Translations under genes and position numbers: made by a program
The notes under the pieces: generated by a model
Seen by the model: only the letters and a program-made list of their open reading frames with translations
Databases searched by the model: none
Told to the model about the DNA's origin: nothing
From: Myxococcota bacterium
GTDB lineage: Bacteria > Myxococcota > B64-G9
Assembly (NCBI GenBank): GCA_022710975.1
Contig: JAKLGA010000013.1
Span: 205,363-246,837 of the forward strand
DNA: 41,475 nt
Direction of reading: 5' to 3'
Shown here: one piece after another, positions 1 through 8,107 of the stretch
How the letters are laid out: the number at the start of each line of letters is the position of its first letter
Position numbering within the stretch: the stretch's first letter is position 1

Positions 1-106
1 GCTGCGCAAGGTGCTGGAGGACATCTCCGAGGAGCGCCTGCGCGAGACGCGCGCCCGCCTGTCCGAGACCGACGTGCTCGGCGACGACGAGATCGTGCTG
101 ATCTGA
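1..106 (+). CDS. C-terminal fragment of unknown protein (5' truncated)
   Basis: An open frame enters from the left edge (first full codon at 2) and stops at TGA 104-106. The 34 visible residues are highly charged, predicted helical (runs of Glu/Arg), and end in Asp-Asp-Glu-Ile-Val-Leu-Ile. Too little remains to recognise a family. The stop lies 49 bases before a strong promoter for the next operon, so this gene is probably a separate transcription unit. No clear terminator hairpin is visible after it. Confidence 0.6.
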   Translation, partial: LRKVLEDISEERLRETRARLSETDVLGDDEIVLI

Positions 107-154
107 ACCCGGAATAGGCGCGGCCGGGGGCGGGTTTCCCGGCGCGCGGCGACC

Positions 155-182
155 TTGACAGCCCCGGTCGGCCGGTTACAAT
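155..182 (+). promoter_or_regulatory. Sigma-70-type promoter of the ABC/Gld-like operon
   Basis: TTGACA at 155-160 and TACAAT at 177-182 are separated by 16 bp. The -10 ends 35 bases before the TTG start at 218. The promoter overlaps the upstream in-frame ATG codons at about 155 and 181, which argues that these are not the translation start. Confidence 0.75.
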
Positions 183-217
183 GCGGCCCGCCACGCCGTC
201 CGAGGAGGTGCCTCGCC

Positions 218-1150
218 TTGCTGGAAGCCAAGCACTTGACCAAGATCTACGGCGACTTCCGCGCCGTCGAGGACGTGTCCTTCGACGTCGCCAAGGGCCA
301 GTGCATCGGGCTGCTGGGCCTCAACGGCGCGGGCAAGACCACGCTGCTGCGGATGCTGGCCTGCCTGCTGAGCCCCACGTCCGGCACGGCCCTGGTGGGC
401 GGCAAGGACGTGGGCGAGGACTCCCTCGGGGTCCGGGAGAGCATCGGCTTCCTGCCCGAGACCCCGCCGCTGTACGGCGAGATGCAGGTGGGCAGGTTCC
501 TGGCCTTCGTGGCCCGGCTGCGCCGGGTGCCCGCCGCCCTGGTGGAGGCGCGGGTGAACGAGGCCGTGTCCCGCTGCCAGCTCGATGGGGTGGTGGAGCA
601 GACCATCGAGACCCTGAGCTTCGGCTTCCGCAAGCGGGTGGGCATCGCCCAGGCCATCGTGCACCAGCCCCCGGTGGTGCTGCTGGACGAGCCCATCGCC
701 GGCCTGGATCCCAAGCAGATCGTCGAGATGCGCGAGCTGGTGAAGCGCCTGCACGGCGAGCACACCATCCTGCTCTCCAGCCACATCCTGACCGAGATCA
801 GCCAGACCTGCGATCGCATCCTGGTCATGCACAAGGGCCGCATCGCGGCCCAGGGCAGCGAGGACGAGCTGACCCCGAAGGCGCACCTCGGGGTGCGGGT
901 GCGGGCACTGGGCACCCGCGAGAAGCTGGCGGCGGCCCTGCAGGGGGTCCCGGGGCTCGAGCGGGTCGAGGTGGCCCCGGCCGCCGGCGACGTGGTCGAG
1001 GCCCGCCTCGAGTGCCGCGAGGACGTGCGCCCGGCGGTGGCCGCGGCGGTGATCGGGGCCGGGCTCGGGCTGCTCGAGCTGGGCGCGTCGGAGCTGGCCC
1101 TCGAGTCCGTGTTCCTCACCCTGATCGGCTCGCGGGAGGCGCGCAGATGA
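218..1150 (+). CDS. ABC transporter ATP-binding protein, GldA-like
   Basis: This is a 310-residue ATPase subunit of an ABC-2-type exporter. Walker A (GLNGAGKT) lies at residues 34-41, a signature-like LSFGF at 133-137, Walker B (VVLLDEP) with Asp157-Glu158, and a switch-type His follows. The LSxGxR(K/Q)R form of the signature is typical of the GldA/multidrug ABC-2 branch. A C-terminal extension of about 90 residues follows the nucleotide-binding fold. The TTG at 218 is chosen as start because GAGGAGGTG sits 7 bases upstream and longer forms overlap the promoter. The stop overlaps the next ATG (ATGA), so the four genes to 5035 are translationally coupled. The substrate is unknown; in Bacteroidetes the GldA-GldF-GldG transporter supports gliding, but that role is not established here. 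Confidence 0.92.
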   Translation: MLEAKHLTKIYGDFRAVEDVSFDVAKGQCIGLLGLNGAGKTTLLRMLACLLSPTSGTALVGGKDVGEDSLGVRESIGFLPETPPLYGEMQVGRFLAFVARLRRVPAALVEARVNEAVSRCQLDGVVEQTIETLSFGFRKRVGIAQAIVHQPPVVLLDEPIAGLDPKQIVEMRELVKRLHGEHTILLSSHILTEISQTCDRILVMHKGRIAAQGSEDELTPKAHLGVRVRALGTREKLAAALQGVPGLERVEVAPAAGDVVEARLECREDVRPAVAAAVIGAGLGLLELGASELALESVFLTLIGSREARR

Positions 1151-1872
1151 AGAACGTGTGGCTGATCGCCCGCCGCGAGCTCACCGCCACGCTGCGCTCC
1201 CCGCTCGGCTTCGTGGTGGCCGCGCTGGTCCTGGCGCTCGACGGGCTGCTGTTCAACCTGTGGGCCATGGGCGGCGGGGAGAAGCTCTCGGCCGAGGTGC
1301 TGTACGAGTTCTTCTACGCCGTCTCGGGCACCACCATGGTGGCCGCGGTGTTCATCTCCATGCGGCTGCTGGCCGAGGAGCAGCAGACCGGCACCATCAA
1401 CCTGCTGCTGACCTCCCCGATCAGGGACCACCAGATCGTGCTGGGCAAGTTCCTGGGCGCCTACCTGTTCCTGGCGCTGCTCACCCTGGTGACCTTGTAC
1501 ATGCCGCTGCTCATCATGGTGCACGGCAAGATCTCCTGGGGCCACCTGCTGGCCGGCTACCTGGGCCTGCTGTTGCTCGGGGCGGCGGCGCTGGCCATCG
1601 GCACCTTCGGCTCGTGCGTGGCCAGGAGCCAGGTCGTGGCGGCCTTCGTGGCCGGCGGCATCCTGGTGGCGCTGCTGCTGATGTGGCTGCTCGGGCGGGT
1701 GGCCGACCGCCCCCTGGCGGACGTGTTCAGCTACCTGGCGCTCCACAACGCCCACTTCAAGGACTTCATGGGCGGCAAGATCCATCTGCGGGATATCGTC
1801 TACTACCTGTCGGTGTCCGCCTTCTTCCTGGTGGCGGCCACCCGCATGCTGGAGTCGCGGCGATGGCGTTGA
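1147..1872 (+). CDS. ABC-2 type permease, GldF-like
   Basis: A 241-residue integral membrane permease. It opens with a short cytoplasmic amphipathic helix (residues 1-20, typical of ABC-2 permeases: MKNVWLIARRELTATLRSP) and then has about six hydrophobic segments. Glu-Glu-Gln-Gln-Thr-Gly-Thr after the second segment matches the ABC-2 family motif that contacts the ATPase. The start ATG overlaps the stop of the ATPase gene and the end overlaps the following gene by 10 bases. Its natural partners are the ATPase before it and the GldG-like protein after it. Confidence 0.9.
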   Translation: MKNVWLIARRELTATLRSPLGFVVAALVLALDGLLFNLWAMGGGEKLSAEVLYEFFYAVSGTTMVAAVFISMRLLAEEQQTGTINLLLTSPIRDHQIVLGKFLGAYLFLALLTLVTLYMPLLIMVHGKISWGHLLAGYLGLLLLGAAALAIGTFGSCVARSQVVAAFVAGGILVALLLMWLLGRVADRPLADVFSYLALHNAHFKDFMGGKIHLRDIVYYLSVSAFFLVAATRMLESRRWR

Positions 1873-3992
1873 GGCTTGGCAGCTTGAGGGGTCCCCACGG
1901 CCTGGCGGCGTACCTGCTGGGCCTGGCGGCCATCTTCGCCGGTGAGCGCCTGGTCGGCGGCCAGGGGCTCGGGCGCGTCTTGACCAGCGGGCTGGGGCTG
2001 CTGGCCGTCCTGGCCGTGTGCCTGCTCTACCTGTGGGCCTGGCTGCGCTCGGTGGACGAGGCCCGGCGGGTGGAGCGCCTGGCCAGCCTGCTGGCCCTGG
2101 TCGGCCTGGCCGGGGTGGCGGCGTACTTCGTCGGCTCGGACCTGGTGCTGGGCCCGGCCCCCGTGGCGCGCTCCGGGGAGGCGGGCCTGGGCGGGCGCGA
2201 GGTGCTGGCCGTGGCCTGGCCGATCCTGCTGGTGTGCGGGCTCGTGCCGCTCGTCTTCCTGCAGTGGAGCCTGGCCTCCATGGGGCAGGGGCGCGGCATC
2301 GAGCTGCACCGGGTGCGGGCCTCCTGCGGCGCGGGCGCGGTGCTGGCCATGTTCCTGTGCAGCCTGTTCCTGCTCAACACCGTGGCCAACCGCCTGCCGG
2401 TGAGCGCGGACCTGTCCTACTTCCGCACCTCGTCCCCCAGCGACGCCAGCCGCGGCATGGTGCGCGGGCTGGAGGCCGACCTCGAGGCCCTGCTGTTCTT
2501 CCCCCGCTCGAGCGACGTGCTGGGGGAGGTGCGGGGCTACTTCGAGGAGCTCGCGCGCGAGTCCCCGCGCTTCAAGGTGCGCGCGGTGGAGCTGGCGCTC
2601 GACCCGGACCTCGCCAAGGACCACCGGGTGTCCAAGGACGGCACGGTGGTGCTGGTGCGGGGCGCGGCCGAGGGCCGCATCGAGATCGGCGACAAGCTGG
2701 ACACCGCCAAGCGCAAGCTCAGGAAGCTGGACGCCGAGTTCCAGACCGCGCTGCTCAACCTGGCCTACCAGCGCGAGACGATCTACCTGGTGACCGGCCA
2801 CGGCGAGCGGGCCGCCGAGCGGGAGGAGGGCGACAGCCGCCAGCGCCTGGGCATGCTGAAGAAGCTGCTCGAGTCCCGGGCCTTCACCGTGAAGCGGCTG
2901 GGGCTGGCCCAGGGCCTGGCCGACGCCATCCCGGAGGACGCCGCCCTGGTGATCTGGGCCGGTCCCACCGGGCCGCTCTTCCCTGGCGAGCAGCAGGCGC
3001 TCGAGCGCTACCTCGAGCAGGGCGGGCGGCTGCTGGTGCTGCTCGATCCGGAGGCCGGCGCGGCCCCGGCCGCGGGCTTGCTGCAGAGCCTCAAGCTGGA
3101 GCTCGAGCCCGCGCTGCTGGCCCACCCCCAGTGGTTCGTGCCCTACGCGCGGGCGGACATCGACCGGACCAACCTGGTGACCGACAAGTTTTCCAACCAC
3201 GCGGCCACCACCACGGTCAGCCGCTACAGCCGCGACCTGCCGGTGGCCCTGCCGAGCACGGGCGCGCTGAAGCTGCTGAAGGAGGGCCCGGCGGATCTGC
3301 GGGTCACCTTCCTGGTGCGCAGCATGCCCGAGACCTTCGCCGACCTGAACAAGGACTTCCAGCGGCAGCCCGAGGAGCCTGGCCGGGTGTTCGACCTGGC
3401 CGCCGCGGTCAGCCGCAAGCTCCCGGCGCGCCCCGAGGCCGACGGGGCGAAGACGCCGGACGAGACGAAGAAGCCCGACGAGACGAAGAAACCCGACGAG
3501 GCGAAGAAGCCCGACGAGGCGAAGAAGCCCGACGAGGCGAAGAAACCCGACGAGGCGAAGAAACCCGACGAGGCGAAGAAACCCGACGAGGCGAAGAAAC
3601 CCGACGAGGCGAAGAAACCCGACGAGGCGAAGAAACCCGACGACAAGAAGCCCGAGGAGAAGAAGGACGCCCTCAAGTCCTCCCGCCAGGGCGGCGAGCT
3701 GCGCTACACCGACGAGATGCGCGCGGTGGTGTTCGCCGACGCGGATCTGTTCGCCGACCTGTTCCTGGGCTTCCGCGGCAACCTGTACCTGCTGCTGGAC
3801 GTCCTGCAGTGGCTGGTGGGCGAGGAGCGCGCCGGCGGGGTGGCCACCAGCGAGGAGGACGTGCCGGTGGCCCACACGCGCGGGGACGACGCGCTGTGGT
3901 TCTACGGCACGGTCTTCGCGGTGCCCGTGCTGGTGCTGGTCCTGGGAGTGCTGACCCGCTGGGGCCGCGGGCGGCGGAGGGTGCGGTCATGA
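1863..3992 (+). CDS. GldG/ABC auxiliary membrane protein with KKPDEA repeats
   Basis: A 709-residue protein with about five N-terminal hydrophobic segments (residues ~10-180), a large extracytoplasmic ABC_transp_aux/GldG-like domain (about 180-520), a low-complexity charged stretch at residues 533-600, and a final membrane helix near the C terminus followed by a basic tail. The GldG-like domain has the features of the family: a central 'YLVTGHGE' strand-loop and a later 'GGRLLVLLDPEAG' strand. The start at 1863 is chosen because it lies 10 bases inside the permease gene and gives a proper first membrane helix; longer forms read into the permease. The repeat block is encoded by an 18-bp tandem array (3459-3638). 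It probably forms part of the ABC complex. Confidence 0.85.
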   Translation: MALRLGSLRGPHGLAAYLLGLAAIFAGERLVGGQGLGRVLTSGLGLLAVLAVCLLYLWAWLRSVDEARRVERLASLLALVGLAGVAAYFVGSDLVLGPAPVARSGEAGLGGREVLAVAWPILLVCGLVPLVFLQWSLASMGQGRGIELHRVRASCGAGAVLAMFLCSLFLLNTVANRLPVSADLSYFRTSSPSDASRGMVRGLEADLEALLFFPRSSDVLGEVRGYFEELARESPRFKVRAVELALDPDLAKDHRVSKDGTVVLVRGAAEGRIEIGDKLDTAKRKLRKLDAEFQTALLNLAYQRETIYLVTGHGERAAEREEGDSRQRLGMLKKLLESRAFTVKRLGLAQGLADAIPEDAALVIWAGPTGPLFPGEQQALERYLEQGGRLLVLLDPEAGAAPAAGLLQSLKLELEPALLAHPQWFVPYARADIDRTNLVTDKFSNHAATTTVSRYSRDLPVALPSTGALKLLKEGPADLRVTFLVRSMPETFADLNKDFQRQPEEPGRVFDLAAAVSRKLPARPEADGAKTPDETKKPDETKKPDEAKKPDEAKKPDEAKKPDEAKKPDEAKKPDEAKKPDEAKKPDEAKKPDDKKPEEKKDALKSSRQGGELRYTDEMRAVVFADADLFADLFLGFRGNLYLLLDVLQWLVGEERAGGVATSEEDVPVAHTRGDDALWFYGTVFAVPVLVLVLGVLTRWGRGRRRVRS
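3459..3638 (+). repeat. 18-bp coding tandem repeat (10 units) in GldG-like gene
   Basis: Ten 18-bp units encode PDETKK or PDEAKK-type hexapeptides. The first two have ACG (Thr) where the other eight have GCG (Ala). The remaining variation is mostly AAG/AAA at Lys, and the array decays into a DDKKPEEKK tail. Near-identity of the units suggests recent expansion by slippage, and copy number is likely to vary among strains. Confidence 0.9.
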
Positions 3993-5035
3993 AGCTCGGC
4001 GGCGTGCTCGGCCTGCACGCGGCGTTGCTGCTGGCCTCGGCCGCGGCCGCCTACGCGGTGTACAGCTACGATCCCAACAGCCCGGACGAGGGCCCGCTGG
4101 TGCTGGACGCGAGCCCGGCCCAGACCGAGCGGCTGGTGTACACGAACAAGGGCCGCGTCATCACGGCCAGCCTGCTCGCGGACGGCGGGTTCCAGCTCGA
4201 GGTGGACGAGGACAAGATCCTGCCGCCGGTGAAGGCCACCCCCGGCGCCCCCGGGGAGCCCGCGGCGCCGCCGGAGTCCGCCCCCGCCAAGCCGGAGCGG
4301 GTCAAGAGCCGCTACCGGGCCAGCGACGAGTTCGGCAAGGCGCTCGAGCGCATGCTGCCGCTGCACGCGGTGCAGGCGCTGGGGAAGCTCAGCGACGAGC
4401 AGCGCGAGAAGTTCGGCCTGAAGGAGTCGCTGAGCACCCTCGAGCTCCGCGCCAAGGGGCAGGCGGTCAGCCTGCGGGTCGGCAACCAGACCTACGGCGG
4501 CACCTCCGCCTACCTGGAGCGCGTCGGCGACGGCGAGGCCTTCCTGGTGTCCTCGGCCACGCTCCGGGCGGTCGACTTCCGCCCGCCGCGCTACATGGAG
4601 CGCCGGCTCGGCGCGCAGGGCATGGCCGAGGTGGACTGGCTGCAGGTGGACTGCGCCGGCCAGGGCCGCCGGGTGCTGGTGCGCGCGCACGCCGGGGCCG
4701 GGCAGCCCGAGCGCTGGACCCCCGAGGAGGACCCCTCGGCCGCGGACGAGCTGTTCCGCAACTGGGTCGAGAAGGTCTTCCGCCTGTCCGCCCAGGAGTA
4801 CCTGGCCGAGCCGCCGGCCGCGCCGCTGCAGGGCTGCCGCCTGGCGCTGCGCGCCGAGGGCAAGCCGGTCGGCGAGATCGAGCTGGCCTGGCGCGAGGAG
4901 GCTCCGGGCAAGGCGGTCCACTTCGCCCGCAGCACCTTCACCGGCGGCTGGGTGAAGCTCGAGGCCACCGGCGCCGGCCAGGTCAGCGCCGATCTCCCGG
5001 CCGTGTTCGGCGGCGCCCGGCCCGGCAGCCCGTAG
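3989..5035 (+). CDS. DUF4340-type envelope protein of the ABC/Gld-like operon
   Basis: A 348-residue protein with one N-terminal membrane helix (residues ~5-25, Ala/Leu rich) and an extracytoplasmic remainder, with a Pro/Ala-rich linker around residues 85-105. Length, topology and position after a GldG-like gene fit the DUF4340 family, which is commonly the fourth gene of such clusters. The ATG at 3989 overlaps the preceding TGA in an ATGA junction, which fixes the start. The biochemical role is unknown; it presumably interacts with the GldG-like protein outside the membrane. Confidence 0.75.
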   Translation: MKLGGVLGLHAALLLASAAAAYAVYSYDPNSPDEGPLVLDASPAQTERLVYTNKGRVITASLLADGGFQLEVDEDKILPPVKATPGAPGEPAAPPESAPAKPERVKSRYRASDEFGKALERMLPLHAVQALGKLSDEQREKFGLKESLSTLELRAKGQAVSLRVGNQTYGGTSAYLERVGDGEAFLVSSATLRAVDFRPPRYMERRLGAQGMAEVDWLQVDCAGQGRRVLVRAHAGAGQPERWTPEEDPSAADELFRNWVEKVFRLSAQEYLAEPPAAPLQGCRLALRAEGKPVGEIELAWREEAPGKAVHFARSTFTGGWVKLEATGAGQVSADLPAVFGGARPGSP

Positions 5036-5055
5036 CCCCCCCGGCCTCCAGCCGC

Positions 5056-5083
5056 TTGCCTCCCGCCCGCCCTCTGGTACCAT
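5056..5083 (+). promoter_or_regulatory. Putative sigma-70 promoter upstream of zinc-ribbon/TPR gene
   Basis: TTGCCT at 5056-5061 and TACCAT at 5078-5083, 16 bp apart, the same spacing as the promoter at 155-182. The -10 overlaps an in-frame ATG at 5082, favouring the start at 5124. Confidence 0.5.
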
Positions 5084-5123
5084 GGCGGCCGCGCCCCCGG
5101 ACGCGGCGCGAGGAGCACGCCCC

Positions 5124-6539
5124 ATGCCCCAGAGCTTCGCCTGCAGCACCCACCCGCACGCCCGGGCAGCCTGGGTGTGCTCCAAGTGCGGCAAGAGCCT
5201 GTGTCCGGACTGCGGCGCCCGGCAGGTCATCCAGCAAGGCTCGCTGGTGCGCTGCGTGCCCTGCGGCGGCGTGGCCGAGCCCATCCGCATGCGCAAGGAG
5301 GTGCTGCCCTACTGGGGCATGCTGCACGTCTTCCTGCTGAACATGCTGACGCTCAAGGGGCTGGTGCAGCTCGCGGTGGTGGGCGGGGTGCTGGCGATCC
5401 TGCGCTGGGTGGCTTCGCTGCCCAACGTGATCTTCATCCTGCCGCTGCTGGTGACCCTGGTCTACCTGGCGGTGTGGGCCAGCTTCTACTTCATGGTGGT
5501 GCGGCGCGCCGCCCGCGGCCAGGAGGACCTGCCCGAGCCCGAGGATTTCCTGTCCCCGGGCGAGGTGGCGGGCTCGGGCCTGCGCTTCATTGCGGCCACC
5601 GCCTTGCTGTGGGTGCCGGCCTGCGTGTACATCTACTTCACCCACGGGCTGCTGCACTACCTGAACGTGCCCGTGCTGGACCCGGTGCTGATCCTGATCC
5701 TGCTGGTCTCGGTGGTCTACTTCCCCGGGGCGATGATCGTGGCGGCCATCAGCGGCGACACCGGCGCCATGCTGAACCCGCTGAACGTGCTCGGGGTCAT
5801 CACGCGCATCCCCGGCCAGTACTTCCTGAGCGTGCTGGTCTGGGGGGTGATCACCGTCCTGGCCTTCGTGCTGAACTCCTTCCTGCTGCTGCTCCTGACC
5901 AAGCTGAGGGTCCCCGTGCTGGGCGGCTGGCTGTACCAGGTGCTCAGCATGGTGCCCCACCTGCTGGCGGCCTTCGTGCTCGGGCGGCTGATCTACCAGA
6001 ACGGCGAGACGCTGGAGTACATCTCCGCCCGCGATCTGCTGGTGGAGGCCTGGCCTGGCGCCAAGCCGGTGCACGAGTACGACGAGGCGGCCTACCAGCC
6101 GGCGCGCTCGGCCGCGACCGAGCAGCCGGTGGAGCCGATCCCCCTGGACGAGGAGGGCGACAGCCCGGACAGCTCCCAGGCCGCGCTGGCCCGCGCCGTG
6201 GAGAGCGGCGCCGCGCTGGCCGTGCTCGAGTGCTACCAGGCCCTCGTGGCCGCGGGCCTGACGCCGACGCTCGAGCCGCGCCTGGAGCTCAGGCTGGCGG
6301 CCTGCCTGGATCGGGCCGAGCAGCCCCTGGACGCCGCGCACGCCTGCCGGCGGGCGGCGGAGAAGGAGCCGCGCGGGCCGTTCGCGGCCCGGGCCGTGTT
6401 CACCGCGGCCAAGCTGCTGGTGGATCGGGTCGGGCAGCGCGAGCAGGGCATCGCCATGTACCGGTACCTGGTGGCCAACTTCCCCAAGGACGAGCTGGCG
6501 CTCCGGGCGACCGAGCTGCTGCGGCGGTTGGGGGCATGA
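5124..6539 (+). CDS. Membrane protein with N-terminal B-box/zinc-ribbon and C-terminal TPR-like region
   Basis: A 471-residue protein. Residues ~7-50 hold eight Cys/His ligands in a B-box-like order (C-x3-HP, then CSKC, CPDC, CVPC), suggesting two zinc sites on the cytoplasmic side. Residues ~60-320 contain six or so hydrophobic segments. The final ~120 residues are helical and TPR-like. The start ATG at 5124 follows AGGAG at 5111-5115 by 8 bases; an upstream ATG at 5082 overlaps the promoter -10. The stop overlaps the next ATG (ATGA), coupling it to the GH5 gene, although no functional link is obvious. I do not recognise a named family. Confidence 0.75.
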   Translation: MPQSFACSTHPHARAAWVCSKCGKSLCPDCGARQVIQQGSLVRCVPCGGVAEPIRMRKEVLPYWGMLHVFLLNMLTLKGLVQLAVVGGVLAILRWVASLPNVIFILPLLVTLVYLAVWASFYFMVVRRAARGQEDLPEPEDFLSPGEVAGSGLRFIAATALLWVPACVYIYFTHGLLHYLNVPVLDPVLILILLVSVVYFPGAMIVAAISGDTGAMLNPLNVLGVITRIPGQYFLSVLVWGVITVLAFVLNSFLLLLLTKLRVPVLGGWLYQVLSMVPHLLAAFVLGRLIYQNGETLEYISARDLLVEAWPGAKPVHEYDEAAYQPARSAATEQPVEPIPLDEEGDSPDSSQAALARAVESGAALAVLECYQALVAAGLTPTLEPRLELRLAACLDRAEQPLDAAHACRRAAEKEPRGPFAARAVFTAAKLLVDRVGQREQGIAMYRYLVANFPKDELALRATELLRRLGA

Positions 6540-8014
6540 GGCCCACCCGGCGCGGCCGGGCGGCGACCCGGCTGGCCGCGGCGGCGTTCGCCTGCCTCGC
6601 GTGCGCGCCGGGCTGTGGGCCCGGCGAGTCCGGCCCGGCGCCTGCCCCGCTGCCCGAGCTGCGCCTGCGCGCGCAGGGCGTGCGCCTGCTCGACGCCCTG
6701 GGGCGCGAGGTGTGGCTGCGCGGGGTCAACGCGGGCAACCGCTCCAAGCTGGCCCCCTTCGTGCCCTTCGCCTTCCGCGAGTCCGGCCTCCCGGAGCAGG
6801 CCGGCGCGCCACCCTTCGCGGACGCGGCCCGGGAGTTCTTCGCCCGGGTGCAGGCCTGGGGGCACGACGCCGTGCGGCTGCCGTTCTCCTGGGAGGGGCT
6901 CGAGCCGAGCCCGGGGAGGTGGGACGAGGAGTACCTGGAGCGCTACCTGGCGCTCATCGACGCGGCGGCCGCGCAGGGCCTGCGGGTGATCGTGGACTTC
7001 CACCAGGACGTGTACGCGAGCCCCTTCTGCGGGGACGGGTTCCCGCCCTGGACGCTGCCCCCGCCCGTGCCCCCGCCGCCGGAGGACTGCCAGGGCTGGT
7101 TCCTGCGCACCCTCGACGACCCGGACATCGAGGCGGCCTTCGACCGCTTCTGGGCCGACCAGGGCGGCGTGCGCACCGCCTTCGAGGCCATGTGGCGGAG
7201 GCTGGCCGCCGAGGCCTGGGCGCGGCCCGGGGTGGTGGCCTTCGAGGTGATCAACGAGCCGCTGCCCGGCTCCGCCCGCGAGGCGGACTGGGCGCCCGAC
7301 GTGCTCACCCCGTTCTACTCGCGCCTGGCCGCCCTGCTCGGCGAGGTCGCCCCCGGCGCGCTGGTGGTGTTCGACGCCGGCGCGGCCAGCTCGGCCACGG
7401 CCACCACCTCGCTCGAGCGGCCCGCGGGCGAGGGGCTGGTGTTCGCGCCGCACTACTACGACGCCTCGGTCTTCATGCTCGACCAGTGGTCCCAGGCCGA
7501 TCTCGGCGGGCCGCTCGGACGCCTGCGCGCCCTGGGCGACGGCTGGCAGGTGCCCGTGCTGCTGGGCGAGTTCGGGGCCCGCGCGCGGTGCCAGGGCGGG
7601 GACGACTTCCTGCGCGCCATGTACGCCGAGCTGGACGCGCGCGGCCTGCACGCGACCGTGTGGGAGGCCTCCCAGGATGTGCTCGACTGGAACCAGGAGG
7701 ACTACAGCCTGGTCGACCCCAACGGGCTGGAGCGGCCCTGGGCGGCCGAGGTGGTGCGGGTCTACCCGGCGGCGGTGGCCGGGCGGCTCGTCAGCTTCGG
7801 CTACGACCCCGAGAGCCGCGCGGCCCGCCTCACCTACACCGCCGAGGTCGGCGGCCTGACGGAGCTCGCCGCGCCGTCCCGGCTCTTCCCGCGCGGGCTG
7901 CGGGTGACCCTCGACGGCGCCCCGGCCCGGCAAGCCTACCACCCCGAGGTCGGCCGCCTGGTGATCGAGGCGCTCGGCGAGGGGGAGCTCCGGGTCGAGG
8001 TCGATCCCCTCTGA
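6536..8014 (+). CDS. GH5-family hydrolase, endoglycoceramidase-like, exported
   Basis: A 492-residue exported glycoside hydrolase of family 5. After a signal region (residues 1-30, with APGC as a weak lipobox) the TIM-barrel shows WLRGVN, a DFHQDVY strand characteristic of endoglycosylceramidases, the acid/base Glu241 in VINEP, the His-Tyr-Tyr segment, and the nucleophile Glu345 in LLGEFG. Residues ~410-492 form a small beta-rich C-terminal domain, as in endoglycoceramidases. Known members cleave the glycan-ceramide bond of glycosphingolipids or related glycolipids; the substrate here is unproven, and a plant-like glucosidase role or self-lipid turnover is possible. Translationally coupled to the upstream membrane protein. 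Confidence 0.85.
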   Translation: MRPTRRGRAATRLAAAAFACLACAPGCGPGESGPAPAPLPELRLRAQGVRLLDALGREVWLRGVNAGNRSKLAPFVPFAFRESGLPEQAGAPPFADAAREFFARVQAWGHDAVRLPFSWEGLEPSPGRWDEEYLERYLALIDAAAAQGLRVIVDFHQDVYASPFCGDGFPPWTLPPPVPPPPEDCQGWFLRTLDDPDIEAAFDRFWADQGGVRTAFEAMWRRLAAEAWARPGVVAFEVINEPLPGSAREADWAPDVLTPFYSRLAALLGEVAPGALVVFDAGAASSATATTSLERPAGEGLVFAPHYYDASVFMLDQWSQADLGGPLGRLRALGDGWQVPVLLGEFGARARCQGGDDFLRAMYAELDARGLHATVWEASQDVLDWNQEDYSLVDPNGLERPWAAEVVRVYPAAVAGRLVSFGYDPESRAARLTYTAEVGGLTELAAPSRLFPRGLRVTLDGAPARQAYHPEVGRLVIEALGEGELRVEVDPL

Positions 8015-8036
8015 ATTGCTTTGTTTTTTGTACGCC

Positions 8037-8065
8037 TTGACAGCGGTCCAGTTCCGGTGTAGAGA
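8037..8065 (+). promoter_or_regulatory. Putative sigma-70 promoter of DUF6209-like lipoprotein gene
   Basis: TTGACA at 8037-8042, 17-bp spacer, TAGAGA at 8060-8065. It sits in an AT-richer patch (a T-rich run precedes it at about 8020-8030) and 42 bases before the ATG at 8108, so the lipoprotein gene is probably transcribed independently of the GH5 gene. Confidence 0.55.
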
Positions 8066-8107
8066 ACGCTCCCACCTGGGAACACCCGGGCGCACATGGA
8101 GGGTCAC

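Noticed and set aside
2-106. Assignment of the left-edge fragment to HslU or ClpX
   Set aside because: The C-terminal residues do not match the conserved ends of these proteins; left as unknown.
3459-3638. Possible CRISPR-like array
   Set aside because: Units are contiguous 18-bp in-frame coding repeats without spacers.
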